From: Microscillaceae bacterium
Lineage (GTDB): Bacteria; Bacteroidota; Bacteroidia; Cytophagales; Microscillaceae
DNA length: 64,000 nt
Assembly (NCBI GenBank): GCA_011390205.1
Contig: JAABSX010000012.1
Span: forward strand, 29,923-93,922
Direction: 5' to 3'
Every line of letters starts with the position of its first letter. Within the stretch, counting starts at the first letter, position 1. A model generated the notes under the pieces. It was given only the letters and a program-made list of their open reading frames with translations. It was not told where the DNA came from and ran no database searches. A program made the position numbers and the translations under genes. Shown here piece after piece: positions 9,212-18,180 of this stretch.

Positions 9212-10018
9212 TTATTGTTTTTTTTGGGCAAAAAGCCATTCACGTAGCTTTGCCTCTTGGTAGGCAGGCTTCCAGCTATCATGCCCCACACCTTTATATT
9301 CTGTATATTGGGGGCTTCCTCCTAGCTGCCTGAGTGCCTGAATCATATTACGGCTTCGGCTTGGCTTCACGATTCCGTCCCTATCTCCGTGAAATGCCCA
9401 AAGAGGCAAATCTTTAATTTTAAATACCGTCTTTTCATCTCCTCCTCCACAGACAGGAGCCGCTGCCGCAAACAAATCAGGATAACGTGTGATGACATCC
9501 CAAGTAGCAAAGCCCCCCATAGAAAGCCCCGTAACATAAAGCCGAGTACTATCTATCGAGTACATACGCTGGATTTTTTTAATCAGCTCTATACTCATCT
9601 CCAGAGGGCGTGAGGGCTGAGCAGGCTGCGTATGTGCTTGGGCTGCCCAATCTACCTCTACCCAGCGGATACCCTCAGGGCACTGAGGCACGATGACAAA
9701 ACAAGGAAAAGAAGCCCTTGCTTCTTCACTCCCCAAAAAATGGGCGAAGTGTGCCAGTGTAATTTCATTGTCAGTGCCACGCTCACCAGCCCCATGATAA
9801 AATATCACCAACGGGTAGGATCGGCCAGTATCATAGGCTAAAGGCTTTAAAAGCCTGTAAGGAAGTCGGTCTTCGCCAGATTGGTATTCTTCCACAGAAA
9901 AAGCAGGATGTTTAGACTGTGATTGCAGCATCATGGGGTAAAAAACATTGAAAAGTAAAAGACACAAAAGCCATACTGTCATATTTTTAGGGAGCTTATT
10001 GATTTTTTGTAAATCCAT
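9212..10018 (-). CDS. exported prolyl-oligopeptidase-like esterase
   Basis: A 268-residue alpha/beta hydrolase with an N-terminal export signal (hydrophobic residues 13-31). The oxyanion-hole region is IFYHGAGERGTDNE (72-85). The nucleophile elbow is GLSMGGF with Ser166. Asp214 in FHGDRDG and His246 in GVGHDSW complete the triad. This arrangement is that of the predicted phospholipase/carboxylesterase proteins near the S9 peptidase family (feruloyl-esterase-like). It probably hydrolyses ester-linked carbohydrates or lipids outside the cytoplasm; the substrate is unknown. The SGNH hydrolase gene follows 28 bp downstream, so the two may share a transcript. Confidence 0.82.
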   Translation of the reverse strand: MDLQKINKLPKNMTVWLLCLLLFNVFYPMMLQSQSKHPAFSVEEYQSGEDRLPYRLLKPLAYDTGRSYPLVIFYHGAGERGTDNEITLAHFAHFLGSEEARASFPCFVIVPQCPEGIRWVEVDWAAQAHTQPAQPSRPLEMSIELIKKIQRMYSIDSTRLYVTGLSMGGFATWDVITRYPDLFAAAAPVCGGGDEKTVFKIKDLPLWAFHGDRDGIVKPSRSRNMIQALRQLGGSPQYTEYKGVGHDSWKPAYQEAKLREWLFAQKKQ

Positions 10019-10153
10019 GGGGTTTTATCATTTTAAGCAAAATTATGAATTATCCTTGAATTGATAGAACCATTTATAAATATTTTCGTAACTTTGTATT
10101 GAATAGTATAGGGTAATACACAGTACTAAATTTAACAACAAACAAGAATACAT

Positions 10154-10471
10154 ATGGAAATTTTTCATCTTATTTTCCGTCCCGAAGTAATGGTTTTCAT
10201 GATTCCAATCTCTGCCATAGTGGGCGGGGTTTACCTGTCAAGTTTGAAGGTGAAAGCCAAAATGATGACCAGTAGCTTAAACAATGAAGAGCGTAAAATG
10301 CTAGGGCAGGTGATGCAAGAAAACCAAGAACTCAAAGAGAGGCTTGCTAATTTAGAAGACATCGTAACGAGCATAGACCAAGAGGCGCTTGATTTTAGCA
10401 GAAATGCACCCAGACCTCTGCCTCAGTCAAGGTCTTCTGCTGAGGAGGGTAAAAAACCAATGCCTGATTGA
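10154..10471 (+). CDS. small membrane-anchored coiled-coil protein
   Basis: A 105-residue protein. Residues 11-30 (EVMVFMIPISAIVGGVYLSS) form one transmembrane helix. It is followed by a charged helix likely to form a coiled coil (NNEERKMLGQVMQENQELKERLANLEDIV) and a short polar tail. The layout resembles PspB-like or cell-envelope accessory proteins, but I do not recognise a family. A TAACTTTG box lies at 10089-10096. It is monocistronic by position. Confidence 0.65.
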   Translation: MEIFHLIFRPEVMVFMIPISAIVGGVYLSSLKVKAKMMTSSLNNEERKMLGQVMQENQELKERLANLEDIVTSIDQEALDFSRNAPRPLPQSRSSAEEGKKPMPD

Positions 10472-10519
10472 AATCTTTCTACAAAAAAACTACAAACAGG
10501 CATTTATCAACCACACGCC

Positions 10520-10572
10520 ACAAGAAAGGCTTCGCTGCTGCATACCTTGTAGATTTACCAAGCCTTTCTTGT
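10520..10572. repeat. 13-bp inverted repeat (hairpin) after the coiled-coil gene
   Basis: ACAAGAAAGGCTT (10520-10532) is exactly complementary to AAGCCTTTCTTGT (10560-10572), with a 27-nt loop. There is no strong T-run, so it is only a possible terminator between two convergent genes. Confidence 0.5.
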
Positions 10573-10597
10573 AGTGTCATTGTGATTTTTATAGAGG

Positions 10598-10801
10598 CTA
10601 GACTGTAGCTATGCTTCCTTTTTTAAGAAATCCGTCTAGCACATTGTCTTGCCAGAGTTTACGCTTAATCTTTAGGTAATTATCACCATACAATATCGTA
10701 AACAATTCTTCTGTTTCTATCCATTCCAAGGATTTCCCCTTGCACTGTTGGATTGCTTTACGGACAATCTGCTCTATTTGGGTTTGATTAATATCTTTCA
10801 T
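10598..10801 (-). CDS. hypothetical protein, 67 aa
   Basis: A 67-residue, highly charged, helical protein with no membrane segment (IEQIVRKAIQQCKGKSLEWIETEELFTILYGDNYLKIKRKLWQDN). The sequence looks protein-like (amphipathic helices, conserved-looking W and Y) and no competing frame exists here. The family is unknown. It is convergent with the coiled-coil gene; the hairpin at 10520-10572 lies just after its stop. Confidence 0.5.
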   Translation of the reverse strand: MKDINQTQIEQIVRKAIQQCKGKSLEWIETEELFTILYGDNYLKIKRKLWQDNVLDGFLKKGSIATV

Positions 10802-11300
10802 AAAAAATGAATTTATTACTGAGATTACTTACTCACAAATCAAGTATGCGAAAAATAGACCAATACTTTTAATTAGCTTATTATCAAGATTTTAAAAGTA
10901 TTTTTGAGATGCAAGTTTTCCAAATATGAAACAAACCTTACATCTCTGACACCTCCATATCAGAGGCTGAGACTCTTTCTACTTTTACTGCGAATGACAG
11001 TGTTTTTTGGGAAAGAACGAAAAATCTGCCCAAATCCAGACGATTTGAAGCTTGCCAAAGGAGTGTTCACTTTTTAGGGATGCACACCATAGGCAGATTA
11101 ATGTAGTGATTTTTTTTTGAAAAAACTATTTTTTCTTAGAAAATATTTTGTTGCAGCAGTTTTCTCTTTCAAAACAAGCAGGTCTAAGAGTGATTGATAA
11201 TGTGGCTTTCCTGATTTCTCATTTTTTTCTTTCCTAAGATTGGCTTTACTTTGCATTATCAAAGCATTGTATTCTACAACTTATCCAATCAAATAAATCA
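10802..11300. other. 499-bp intergenic region upstream of carA
   Basis: No ORF or tRNA is seen. It holds an 11-bp inverted repeat (AATACTTTTAA / TTAAAAGTATT) around 10862-10901, T-rich tracts, and a TTACTTTG box shortly before carA that could be a -7 element. I see no known riboswitch here. Confidence 0.4.
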
Positions 11301-12386
11301 ATGGCAGAAGCTTTTTTACTTTTAGAAGATGGCAGCTTATTTAAGGGGAAGTCCCTTGGCAAAATAGGGACTACCAGTGGTGAGTTATGCTTCAATACGG
11401 GCATGACAGGCTATCAAGAAATCTACACTGACCCATCATACTTTGGGCAAATCGTGGTCAATACCAATGCACACATAGGCAATTATGGCACTATCGGGGC
11501 AGACAATGAATCAGCACAAGTAAAAATTAGTGGAATGATTTGTAATGAGTTTTCTGTAACTTATTCAAGACTGACTGCAGATGCTTCTTTGCAGACTTAC
11601 TTAGAAAGTGCAGGCACAGTCGGGATTTATGGAATAGATACACGTGCGTTGGTGCAGCACATCCGCAATAAAGGAGCAATGAATGCCGTCATTTCTTCTG
11701 AAAGTGGAGAGATAGATTTTTTAAGACAAAAACTCAAACAAACCCCCTCTATGGATGGGCTAGAGCTGGCTTCCAAAGTCAGTACTTCTGAGCCGTATTT
11801 CGTGGGCGATGCTGAAAACCCTTTGCGTGTGGCAGTCTTAGACTTAGGCGTAAAACAAAATATTTTGCTCAATCTAGCCAGTAGAGGTGCGTATTGCAAG
11901 GTTTTTCCTGCCAAAACTTCTTTTGAAGAAATGGAGAAATTTAAACCTAATGGCTATTTTATCTCTAATGGCCCTGGTGACCCCGCAGCCATGGACTATG
12001 CTGTCAAGACAGTCAAAGAGGTCTTAAATGCCAACAAAACTCTCTTCGGAATCTGTCTGGGGCATCAGTTATTGGCACGCTCCGTAGGAATCTCAACCTA
12101 CAAAATGCACCATGGACATAGAGGTCTCAATCATCCTATTAAAAATCTAATCACGGGGCAGTGTGAGATTACTTCTCAGAACCATGGCTTCGGGATTAGC
12201 GAATTTGATGTAGCCAAGAGTGATGCAGTTACTCCTACACACGTGAACTTAAATGATAACTCTATCGAGGGAATCAAAGTGAAAGACAAAAAAGCTTTTT
12301 CAGTGCAGTATCACCCTGAATCTTCACCAGGCCCTCATGACTCGAGATATTTATTTGATGATTTTGTAAAAATGATGCAATCTTAG
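11301..12386 (+). CDS. carA: carbamoyl-phosphate synthase small subunit
   Basis: A 361-residue protein. The N-terminal CPSase small domain opens with LLEDGSLFKGKSLG and FNTGMTGYQEIYTDPSY. The class I glutamine amidotransferase domain follows, with the nucleophile in FGICLGHQLLA, SQNHGF, and the catalytic His/Glu in VQYHPESSPGPHD. It supplies ammonia from glutamine to the large subunit for arginine and pyrimidine synthesis. carB is not adjacent in this window. Confidence 0.97.
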   Translation: MAEAFLLLEDGSLFKGKSLGKIGTTSGELCFNTGMTGYQEIYTDPSYFGQIVVNTNAHIGNYGTIGADNESAQVKISGMICNEFSVTYSRLTADASLQTYLESAGTVGIYGIDTRALVQHIRNKGAMNAVISSESGEIDFLRQKLKQTPSMDGLELASKVSTSEPYFVGDAENPLRVAVLDLGVKQNILLNLASRGAYCKVFPAKTSFEEMEKFKPNGYFISNGPGDPAAMDYAVKTVKEVLNANKTLFGICLGHQLLARSVGISTYKMHHGHRGLNHPIKNLITGQCEITSQNHGFGISEFDVAKSDAVTPTHVNLNDNSIEGIKVKDKKAFSVQYHPESSPGPHDSRYLFDDFVKMMQS

Positions 12387-12567
12387 GCAAGAACTCAAAA
12401 CGAACTTAGCTTGCTATTTTAATATAAATTACTGATAGTCAGGGGTTTGCATATTTTTAAATAATCAATCTTAAATTGTATATTTACTTAAAGTATTTTA
12501 AGTGTATATTTATGAAACGGAATGGCATCCACAATAAACAACTCCATATACCAATCAAAAAAACCTT

Positions 12568-13290
12568 ATGCAAAAAGTAATAGAAACCTCTGACATCGCC
12601 CGCACCTACATCATGGGTACAGAAAAAGTGCAAGCACTCAAATCTATCTCTATTCAAATCAACAGAGGAGAATATGTGGCTTTTATGGGGCCTTCTGGCT
12701 CGGGTAAATCTACACTGATGAACATCATAGGGTGCTTAGATACCCCAAGCAATGGTACATACATCCTCAATGGCTCTGATGTGAGTGATATGAGTGAAGA
12801 CGAACTTGCCGAGATTCGTAACAAAGAAATTGGTTTTGTGTTTCAGACTTTTAACCTGCTGCCCCGCAATACTTCTTTAGACAATGTGGCTTTGCCGCTC
12901 ATATATGCTGGCTACAATAAATCTGAGCGAACGGAGAAGGCGCTCCAAGTGCTTGAGAGTGTAGGGCTGGGAGACCGAGCAAAGCATAAACCCAACGAAC
13001 TTTCAGGAGGGCAAAGGCAGCGGGTAGCCATTGCGAGGGCTTTGGTCAATGACCCAAGTATCATCTTAGCGGATGAGCCTACAGGTAACCTTGATACCAA
13101 GACTTCTTATGAAATCATGGATTTGTTTGATGTGCTGCACAAAAAAGGCAACACCATCATCATGGTTACACATGAAGAAGACATTGCCAAATATGCACAC
13201 CGAATCATACGCCTGAGGGACGGACTGATAGAAAGTGATGAAATCAACCAAGAGATTACCAAGCCCATCGTGCCCTCAAAAGCAGAGTAA
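12568..13290 (+). CDS. MacB/LolD-type ABC transporter ATP-binding protein
   Basis: A 240-residue ATPase: Walker [10 protein letters not shown] (41-49), Q-loop [10 protein letters not shown], signature LSGGQRQR, Walker [14 protein letters not shown]-loop MVTHE. The sequence around the signature and the short length mark the MacB/LolD/YknY subfamily, which drives mechanotransmission-type permeases for lipoprotein or peptide export. No permease gene is adjacent; both neighbours are unrelated or on the other strand, so the partner must lie elsewhere. Confidence 0.92.
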   Translation: MQKVIETSDIARTYIMGTEKVQALKSISIQINRGEYVAFMGPSGSGKSTLMNIIGCLDTPSNGTYILNGSDVSDMSEDELAEIRNKEIGFVFQTFNLLPRNTSLDNVALPLIYAGYNKSERTEKALQVLESVGLGDRAKHKPNELSGGQRQRVAIARALVNDPSIILADEPTGNLDTKTSYEIMDLFDVLHKKGNTIIMVTHEEDIAKYAHRIIRLRDGLIESDEINQEITKPIVPSKAE

Positions 13291-13298
13291 ACCAATGT

Positions 13299-14231
13299 TT
13301 AATTGATTTTTCTTTCAGTAAAATGAACCCCTAAGCCCGTAATGACCCAGTCATAGATGCGGTACTTCAAGGCTTTAGGCAGATATTTGAGCAGATTTTG
13401 AGGGCTGTCTATCAGTTTTACCCAATATTGCCGAGCAAAGAAACTATAGACTATATTTTTAGGGAAATCAGGCTTTATAGCAGTATATTGTGGGAAATCC
13501 TTGTATCGCTCGGGTGCTACTTGGCGCAGTTTAAGGTGAGATTTGCTATACTCTCTTTGTCTTTTGATGTAGCTTTGACAAGTGATAAAATCATCATGCC
13601 AGGCAATGATGTCAGGTCTGAAATAGATAGGAATATGGGCCTGCACCGCCTTGACAGCCAAGTCAAAATCTTCTGAATCTGTCAGTCGCTCATCAAAGCC
13701 CTCAAGTTTTTCAAAAAGAGCCTTTGGCATAGAGCAGTGGGCTGCCGTGAGAAAGGGCTGCTTAGGGTCTTGTCTTCCTTCCGTTTCAGGGTTGGAGGCC
13801 TCTTTGCTCCATTTTCTGCTCAAAAAACTTTTATAATATTGAATATCACTGCTCAAAATACGCTCATCTTCTAGGGTTGTGCCTACCAAAATACTGTCTG
13901 GATATTTTTCTGCGTGTGCGAGGTGCTGTGCAAGCACACTGGGTGTTGGCCGCATGTCATCATCAAAAAAGAACAAATAATCACCTTTGGCAGCGGCAAC
14001 ACCACGGTTGCGGCTGACAGACCTGCCGCCATTTGCTTGATAAATAATGTGTAGGTTATGAAAACTTTGTTTAATTTTGGTGAGTACTTCTTGAGTATTG
14101 TCAGTAGAGCCATCCACGACTACTATAATTTCGAAATCTTGGATACTTTGTTGTGACAAAGCTTCAAGAATGTGAGGGATTTTATTTGCTCCGTTGTAGG
14201 TCGGTACGATAATGCTGATGCGGTTTGCCAA
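13299..14231 (-). CDS. family 2 glycosyltransferase
   Basis: A GT-A fold glycosyltransferase. The domain begins RISIIVPTYNGANKIPHILEAL, then VVVDGSTDNTQE and the metal-binding FFDDDMRP (DxD-type). The open frame extends upstream to an ATG at 14399, but those 56 residues are Cys/Phe-rich and unlike the family. A TTG at 14231-14229 places the start directly before the catalytic domain (MANRISIIVP), and I prefer it. It is expected to add sugars to cell-surface polysaccharide on the cytoplasmic face; donor and acceptor are unknown. No polysaccharide cluster surrounds it. Confidence 0.85.
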   Translation of the reverse strand: MANRISIIVPTYNGANKIPHILEALSQQSIQDFEIIVVVDGSTDNTQEVLTKIKQSFHNLHIIYQANGGRSVSRNRGVAAAKGDYLFFFDDDMRPTPSVLAQHLAHAEKYPDSILVGTTLEDERILSSDIQYYKSFLSRKWSKEASNPETEGRQDPKQPFLTAAHCSMPKALFEKLEGFDERLTDSEDFDLAVKAVQAHIPIYFRPDIIAWHDDFITCQSYIKRQREYSKSHLKLRQVAPERYKDFPQYTAIKPDFPKNIVYSFFARQYWVKLIDSPQNLLKYLPKALKYRIYDWVITGLGVHFTERKIN

Positions 14232-14439
14232 GGTAATCTTTAATTTTGATTCAGATTCAAAGTTAGAAAAATTAGATTTCTTTTTGATAACAAAAGGCGT
14301 AAAAATGAGGTAATTAAAGAGGCACTGCCAATGCTGGGCATATTTACTTACAGATTGACAAATGTGTAAGCAAAATGAATTGTGATACAGCACCTGCAAG
14401 CACAGCTAAAATATAAATATTAAAACAGAAAAGAACAGA

Positions 14440-14889
14440 ATGAGAATCGAGGAAGAAATCAACCAAAAGCAGTTTAGAGATATACAAGAAAAAGTAATGG
14501 TCAATGTGTTATTCACAGGCAATTGGCTACAAAACTACAACAATCAATTTTTAAAAGAGTATGACCTGACAGTGCAGCAATACAATGTGCTGCGCATCCT
14601 CAGAGGGCAGTTTCCTGCCAAGATAATGCTCAACGAAATACAAAGCCGTATGCTAGATCGCATGTCCAATGCTTCTCGTCTGGTAGATAAGCTAAAAAAC
14701 AAGGCATTGATAGAAAGAAAATCATGCAAGGATGACCGCCGCAAGGTAGATATATGGATTACTGAGAAAGGGCTGTCTTTATTGGAGCAGATTGACCAGA
14801 ACACCCCCCAATTTTATGAAATATTTTCTCGCCTCAGCGAAGAAGAATCTGAACAACTGAGTAATTTGCTAGACAAACTCAGAAGCTAA
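14440..14889 (+). CDS. MarR-family transcriptional regulator
   Basis: A 149-residue winged-helix protein: dimerisation helix at the N-terminus, the helix-turn-helix around ILRGQFPAKIMLNEIQSRMLDRMSNASRLVDKL, and the wing KSCKDDRRKVDIWITEKG with the DxRxxxxxLT-like signature of MarR. It is divergent from the glycosyltransferase, which is a possible target. The ligand is unknown. Confidence 0.9.
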   Translation: MRIEEEINQKQFRDIQEKVMVNVLFTGNWLQNYNNQFLKEYDLTVQQYNVLRILRGQFPAKIMLNEIQSRMLDRMSNASRLVDKLKNKALIERKSCKDDRRKVDIWITEKGLSLLEQIDQNTPQFYEIFSRLSEEESEQLSNLLDKLRS

Positions 14890-14924
14890 GTTTCAATAGA
14901 TACCTTAATGACAAGCTCAGTTTC

Positions 14925-15350
14925 TTATTTTTTAGGAAGCTGGTGTCCCCAACGAATGGCCTCACTCTCATCCGAAAAAACACCCAAATCATAGCTAAAG
15001 CTTTGTTGCCTTCGGATGATATTCTCCAAATCAATGGCTGCCATGATGTTATGTCCATATGCTACCGAGACTCTCCTTAGACCTACCTGAGCGACTGCCT
15101 CTAAGAAATGACTTTTAAGCCAATCTGCACAGGAGGCAGTAATAGATGCTGCATAATTTTGGATGTTAATCACCACAATCTTTGCCTGAGTGGATTGTAT
15201 GTAGTGTTTAAACTGGATTAATTCTTTTTTGAGTAGATATTCATTGATATATTTAGGAGATGCCTTTATCCAGACGTGTAGGTAGTCCTTTTCCGAATGA
15301 TAAAACAGCGTACTGTGTTGTCTTTCTTGGATGCTTTTTTGAAGATTCAT
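14925..15350 (-). CDS. hypothetical protein with STAS-like fold
   Basis: A 141-residue soluble protein alternating strands and helices: LHVWIKASPKYI, KIVVINIQNYAASI, ADWLKSHFLEAVAQVGLRRVSVAYG, ending with SDESEAIRWGHQL. Short proteins of this pattern are common in Bacteroidota and look like the STAS/SpoIIAA fold, but the assignment rests on pattern only. It lies 35 bp from the convergent MarR gene. Function unknown. Confidence 0.6.
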   Translation of the reverse strand: MNLQKSIQERQHSTLFYHSEKDYLHVWIKASPKYINEYLLKKELIQFKHYIQSTQAKIVVINIQNYAASITASCADWLKSHFLEAVAQVGLRRVSVAYGHNIMAAIDLENIIRRQQSFSYDLGVFSDESEAIRWGHQLPKK

Positions 15351-15966
15351 AGGTTTAACATTTGTTTGCTGTGGGTTTAATTCAAAGTATCTTGCTCAGT
15401 GTTTTGTGTTGATTTTTGTAAAATACAACAAAACATCCGTCATTTTTTTGACAGGGAGCTTATGCTTTCGCTTCCGAATGTATATACGGTTTTTACGCTA
15501 TTAGAAAGTGATGATTGGGCCAAGTACGCTTGATGAGATGTGATATTTTGGATAGATGCACCACAAACTATATTTGATGGCACCACAAAATATGTATGGA
15601 TTTATCATAAAAAATAACCGAAAATGTTTGATTTACTTAGGAGAGTGCCTAGAATCTATGATAAAGTTGGATTGCATGGACATAGTTCTTTTATTATATA
15701 CAAATATACTATGACACAAGCTTTTGTATATTTAGTATAAATATAAATGTGATTTGTCGATGTATTTTGTTTGTTTATAGAATTAAAATGTACTGGAACA
15801 TTGATTCATTCATTATTCTAATGCCAATAAAGCAAAAAAAAGCACTTTGTAAGAGAATGCTTTTTTTTGCTTGGTATTGTCCCAAAAAAATAAGATTTAT
15901 CTAATTGGGACAAAGTCTATTTTGTAGAAAAATAATAAAAGCTGCCTAAGATAGTTTTTTGTACTT
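15351..15966. other. 616-bp intergenic region with small repeats
   Basis: No ORF or RNA gene is recognised. It contains two direct copies of GCACCACAAA exactly 22 bp apart (15558-15567, 15580-15589), an ATATACAAA/TTTGTATAT inverted repeat around 15695-15741, and the strong hairpin at 15829-15877 after ppk2. The repeats are operator-like, but no regulator can be assigned. Confidence 0.45.
15829..15877 (-). terminator. terminator downstream of ppk2
   Basis: A perfect 15-bp inverted repeat, AAGCAAAAAAAAGCA / TGCTTTTTTTTGCTT, with a loop of about 13 nt. The U-rich arm makes it a plausible bidirectional terminator for the leftward ppk2 transcript. A second 9-bp repeat, TTGTCCCAA/TTGGGACAA (15877-15885, 15905-15913), lies between it and the gene. 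Confidence 0.6.
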
Positions 15967-16812
15967 TTAGTCTAGCTGTGAAGCCAAGTGATGATAAGGC
16001 TTCACGATATTGGGGTCATAAAGCAGAGAAGGCTTGGCATCTGCTTTATCGGGGTAGTTTATCCTAGACAATACATACCTGATACTTTCCAGCCTTGCTT
16101 GTCGCTTGTCATTTGCCTCCACAATGACCCAAGGGCAGTGATGTGTGTGTGTTTGTGTCAGCATTTGATTTTTGTATCTAGTAAAATCATCCCACTTTCG
16201 CTGTGCTTTTTCATCTACGGGGCTTAGTTTCCAGTGTTTGAGTGCATTTTTTCTTCTATCTTCAAATCTTTTTGCTTGTTCTTCTCTGCTGATAGCAAAC
16301 CAAAACTTAATCAAGACAAGCCCCTCATCGTGGAGCATTTGCTCAAAATCATTGACTTGCCCCATAAACCTGTGGTACTGCTCATCATCACAAAAGCCCA
16401 TCACAGGCTCTACTACGGCACGGTTATACCAGCTACGGTCAAAAAATACAATTTCTCCAGGGTTGGGCAATTGGCTCACATAGCGGCGAAAATACCACTG
16501 CCCTCTCTCTGTTTCTGTGGGTTTTGGGAGTGCCACCACACGGCTCTCCCTTGGGCGGAGGTGCTGTGTAAAGCGAGAAATCGTACCCCCCTTGCCTGCT
16601 GCATCACGCCCTTCAAAAAAAATAGCAACTTTCTTTTGCTCATCAATCACCCATTTTTGCATTTTGAGGAGTTCTTCTTGCAGGGCTTCGAGTTCTTCTT
16701 CATAAGCGATTTCTTTGAGGGTTTTTTTGATAGAAATTTTTTTACTAGAGAGCATTTTTTTGAGTGCCTTTCTAGAGTTGAGTGTCTTTAAATCTTCTTC
16801 GGTGAGTTTCAT
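15967..16812 (-). CDS. ppk2: polyphosphate kinase 2 (PPK2 family)
   Basis: A 281-residue P-loop kinase. Walker A is EGRDAAGKGGT, then TQHLRPRESRVVALPKPTETERGQWYFRRYV, and the lid/Walker B region VFFDRSWYNRAVVEPVMGF. These are diagnostic of single-domain PPK2. The enzyme uses polyphosphate to phosphorylate nucleoside mono- or diphosphates in the cytoplasm; which subclass cannot be decided safely from sequence alone. It follows the APC permease gene by about 20 bp on the same strand. Confidence 0.95.
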   Translation of the reverse strand: MKLTEEDLKTLNSRKALKKMLSSKKISIKKTLKEIAYEEELEALQEELLKMQKWVIDEQKKVAIFFEGRDAAGKGGTISRFTQHLRPRESRVVALPKPTETERGQWYFRRYVSQLPNPGEIVFFDRSWYNRAVVEPVMGFCDDEQYHRFMGQVNDFEQMLHDEGLVLIKFWFAISREEQAKRFEDRRKNALKHWKLSPVDEKAQRKWDDFTRYKNQMLTQTHTHHCPWVIVEANDKRQARLESIRYVLSRINYPDKADAKPSLLYDPNIVKPYHHLASQLD

Positions 16813-16831
16813 AAATTCTTTTTTTTGATTT

Positions 16832-18169
16832 TCAAATAGAGGGTTTTGATTGAGTACGGATGATGAAAAATGCAGGAACTGTCAGCACACAAACCAACAC
16901 AAACCAAGCAGCAATCATGAAATTATTATACAGAAAGCCAGCTAAAAAGCCAATAGACACAAAAATCATCAATAGAGGTACCCACGGGTAGCCCCAAGCA
17001 CGGTGGGGGCGGGGTAGCTCAGGGGCAGTCATTCTGAGTCTAATCACAGAGGCAAAAAGAGAAAGTGTAACCAAAATCTCTATCAATGCCGAGAAATTAT
17101 AAAGCTGCTCAAAAGAGCCCACATAAATAAACACCAGCCCCAGCAAGCAGGTAAAAACCAAAACCACTGAAGGCGTGCCTTTTTGATTGACCTGAAGACC
17201 ACGGGCACTAAAAAAACCCGCTCTGCTCAGCCCATACAGAATACGAGGGGCAATCATCAGATAAGCATTCAAGATACTTAGCAAAGAGAGCAAAGCAATG
17301 AATGTAATCAGGCTTGCCCCCCAGCTGCCAAGCACTACGGCTGCTACATCTGCCAGTGCAAGTTTAGAATCTTGCAATACATGGACGGGCAAGACGTACA
17401 GCACAGCCAAATTAATCAGTAAATAGACAACCATCACAATCAATGCCCCACCATACAATGATTTGGGGATGTTCTGACTTGGTTTTTTGTCTTCTTCGGC
17501 AAAGAGCACAGGGGCAGCAAAGCCATTGTAAGTACCACTTACAAGCTGAAAAGCAGGAAAAAATGCTACCCAAAGGCTGTTTTCTAGAGTATGGCTGAGG
17601 TTTGCAGGGCTTTCACTTGCAAGTTGGTTTTCTGAAAAAAAACAAAATCCAATCAATATGAGCAGTGCCAGCACTTTTAGAAGGCTTGTAACTTGCTGTG
17701 CCAAACTGCCATTGTGCACACCTGTGAGGTGAAACAGTGTAAAACATACCAAAACCCCCATCGAGAGGAGCATCTGATAGGCAGCAAGGCTTGGCAACAG
17801 AAGCACAATGTACTCCCCAATCACAATAGAAAAAAAGGCGGGTGCTACAGTATTAGAAAAAAAAGACAACCAGCCAATTGCAAAGCCTGCATACGCCCCA
17901 AAAGCACGTTGTGCATAAATAAATATACCTCCAGTCTGTGGTATCATCGTGGCGAGCTCAGCCAGTGAGCCAATCGCCAAGAGTACATATACCCCTCCCA
18001 AAGTCCAGACAGCCATAATTAGCCAAGGATATTGCAACATCCCAGCCACCGTACCTGGAGTACGCAGGATACCTACACCGATGATGCTGCCCACCATGAC
18101 GGCAAGCCCGAAGCCAAGTCCCAGTGTTTTTTTTAGGGGGGATAATGATGTATCCAAATGTTGATTCAT
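16832..18169 (-). CDS. APC-family amino acid permease
   Basis: About 445 residues from the ATG at 18169. The frame begins at a TTG at 18193, but the ATG start MNQHLDTSLSPLKKTLGLGFG fits the family better. About 12 hydrophobic helices are visible. TM1 contains the APC motif VGSIIGVGILRTPG, which binds the substrate amino group and carboxylate, and the family's helix 2 motif is PQTGGIFIYAQRAFG. It is an inner-membrane amino acid importer or exchanger of the LAT/YkbA type; the substrate is unknown. It lies directly behind lepB: ATG-to-stop spacing is about 11 bp, and the longer frame would overlap lepB. Confidence 0.9.
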   Translation of the reverse strand: MNQHLDTSLSPLKKTLGLGFGLAVMVGSIIGVGILRTPGTVAGMLQYPWLIMAVWTLGGVYVLLAIGSLAELATMIPQTGGIFIYAQRAFGAYAGFAIGWLSFFSNTVAPAFFSIVIGEYIVLLLPSLAAYQMLLSMGVLVCFTLFHLTGVHNGSLAQQVTSLLKVLALLILIGFCFFSENQLASESPANLSHTLENSLWVAFFPAFQLVSGTYNGFAAPVLFAEEDKKPSQNIPKSLYGGALIVMVVYLLINLAVLYVLPVHVLQDSKLALADVAAVVLGSWGASLITFIALLSLLSILNAYLMIAPRILYGLSRAGFFSARGLQVNQKGTPSVVLVFTCLLGLVFIYVGSFEQLYNFSALIEILVTLSLFASVIRLRMTAPELPRPHRAWGYPWVPLLMIFVSIGFLAGFLYNNFMIAAWFVLVCVLTVPAFFIIRTQSKPSI

Positions 18170-18180
18170 ATCAATTTTGC

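Noticed and set aside
16234..16791. 185-codon plus-strand frame
   Set aside because: Antisense to ppk2, which has complete kinase motifs; the content is a codon-bias shadow.
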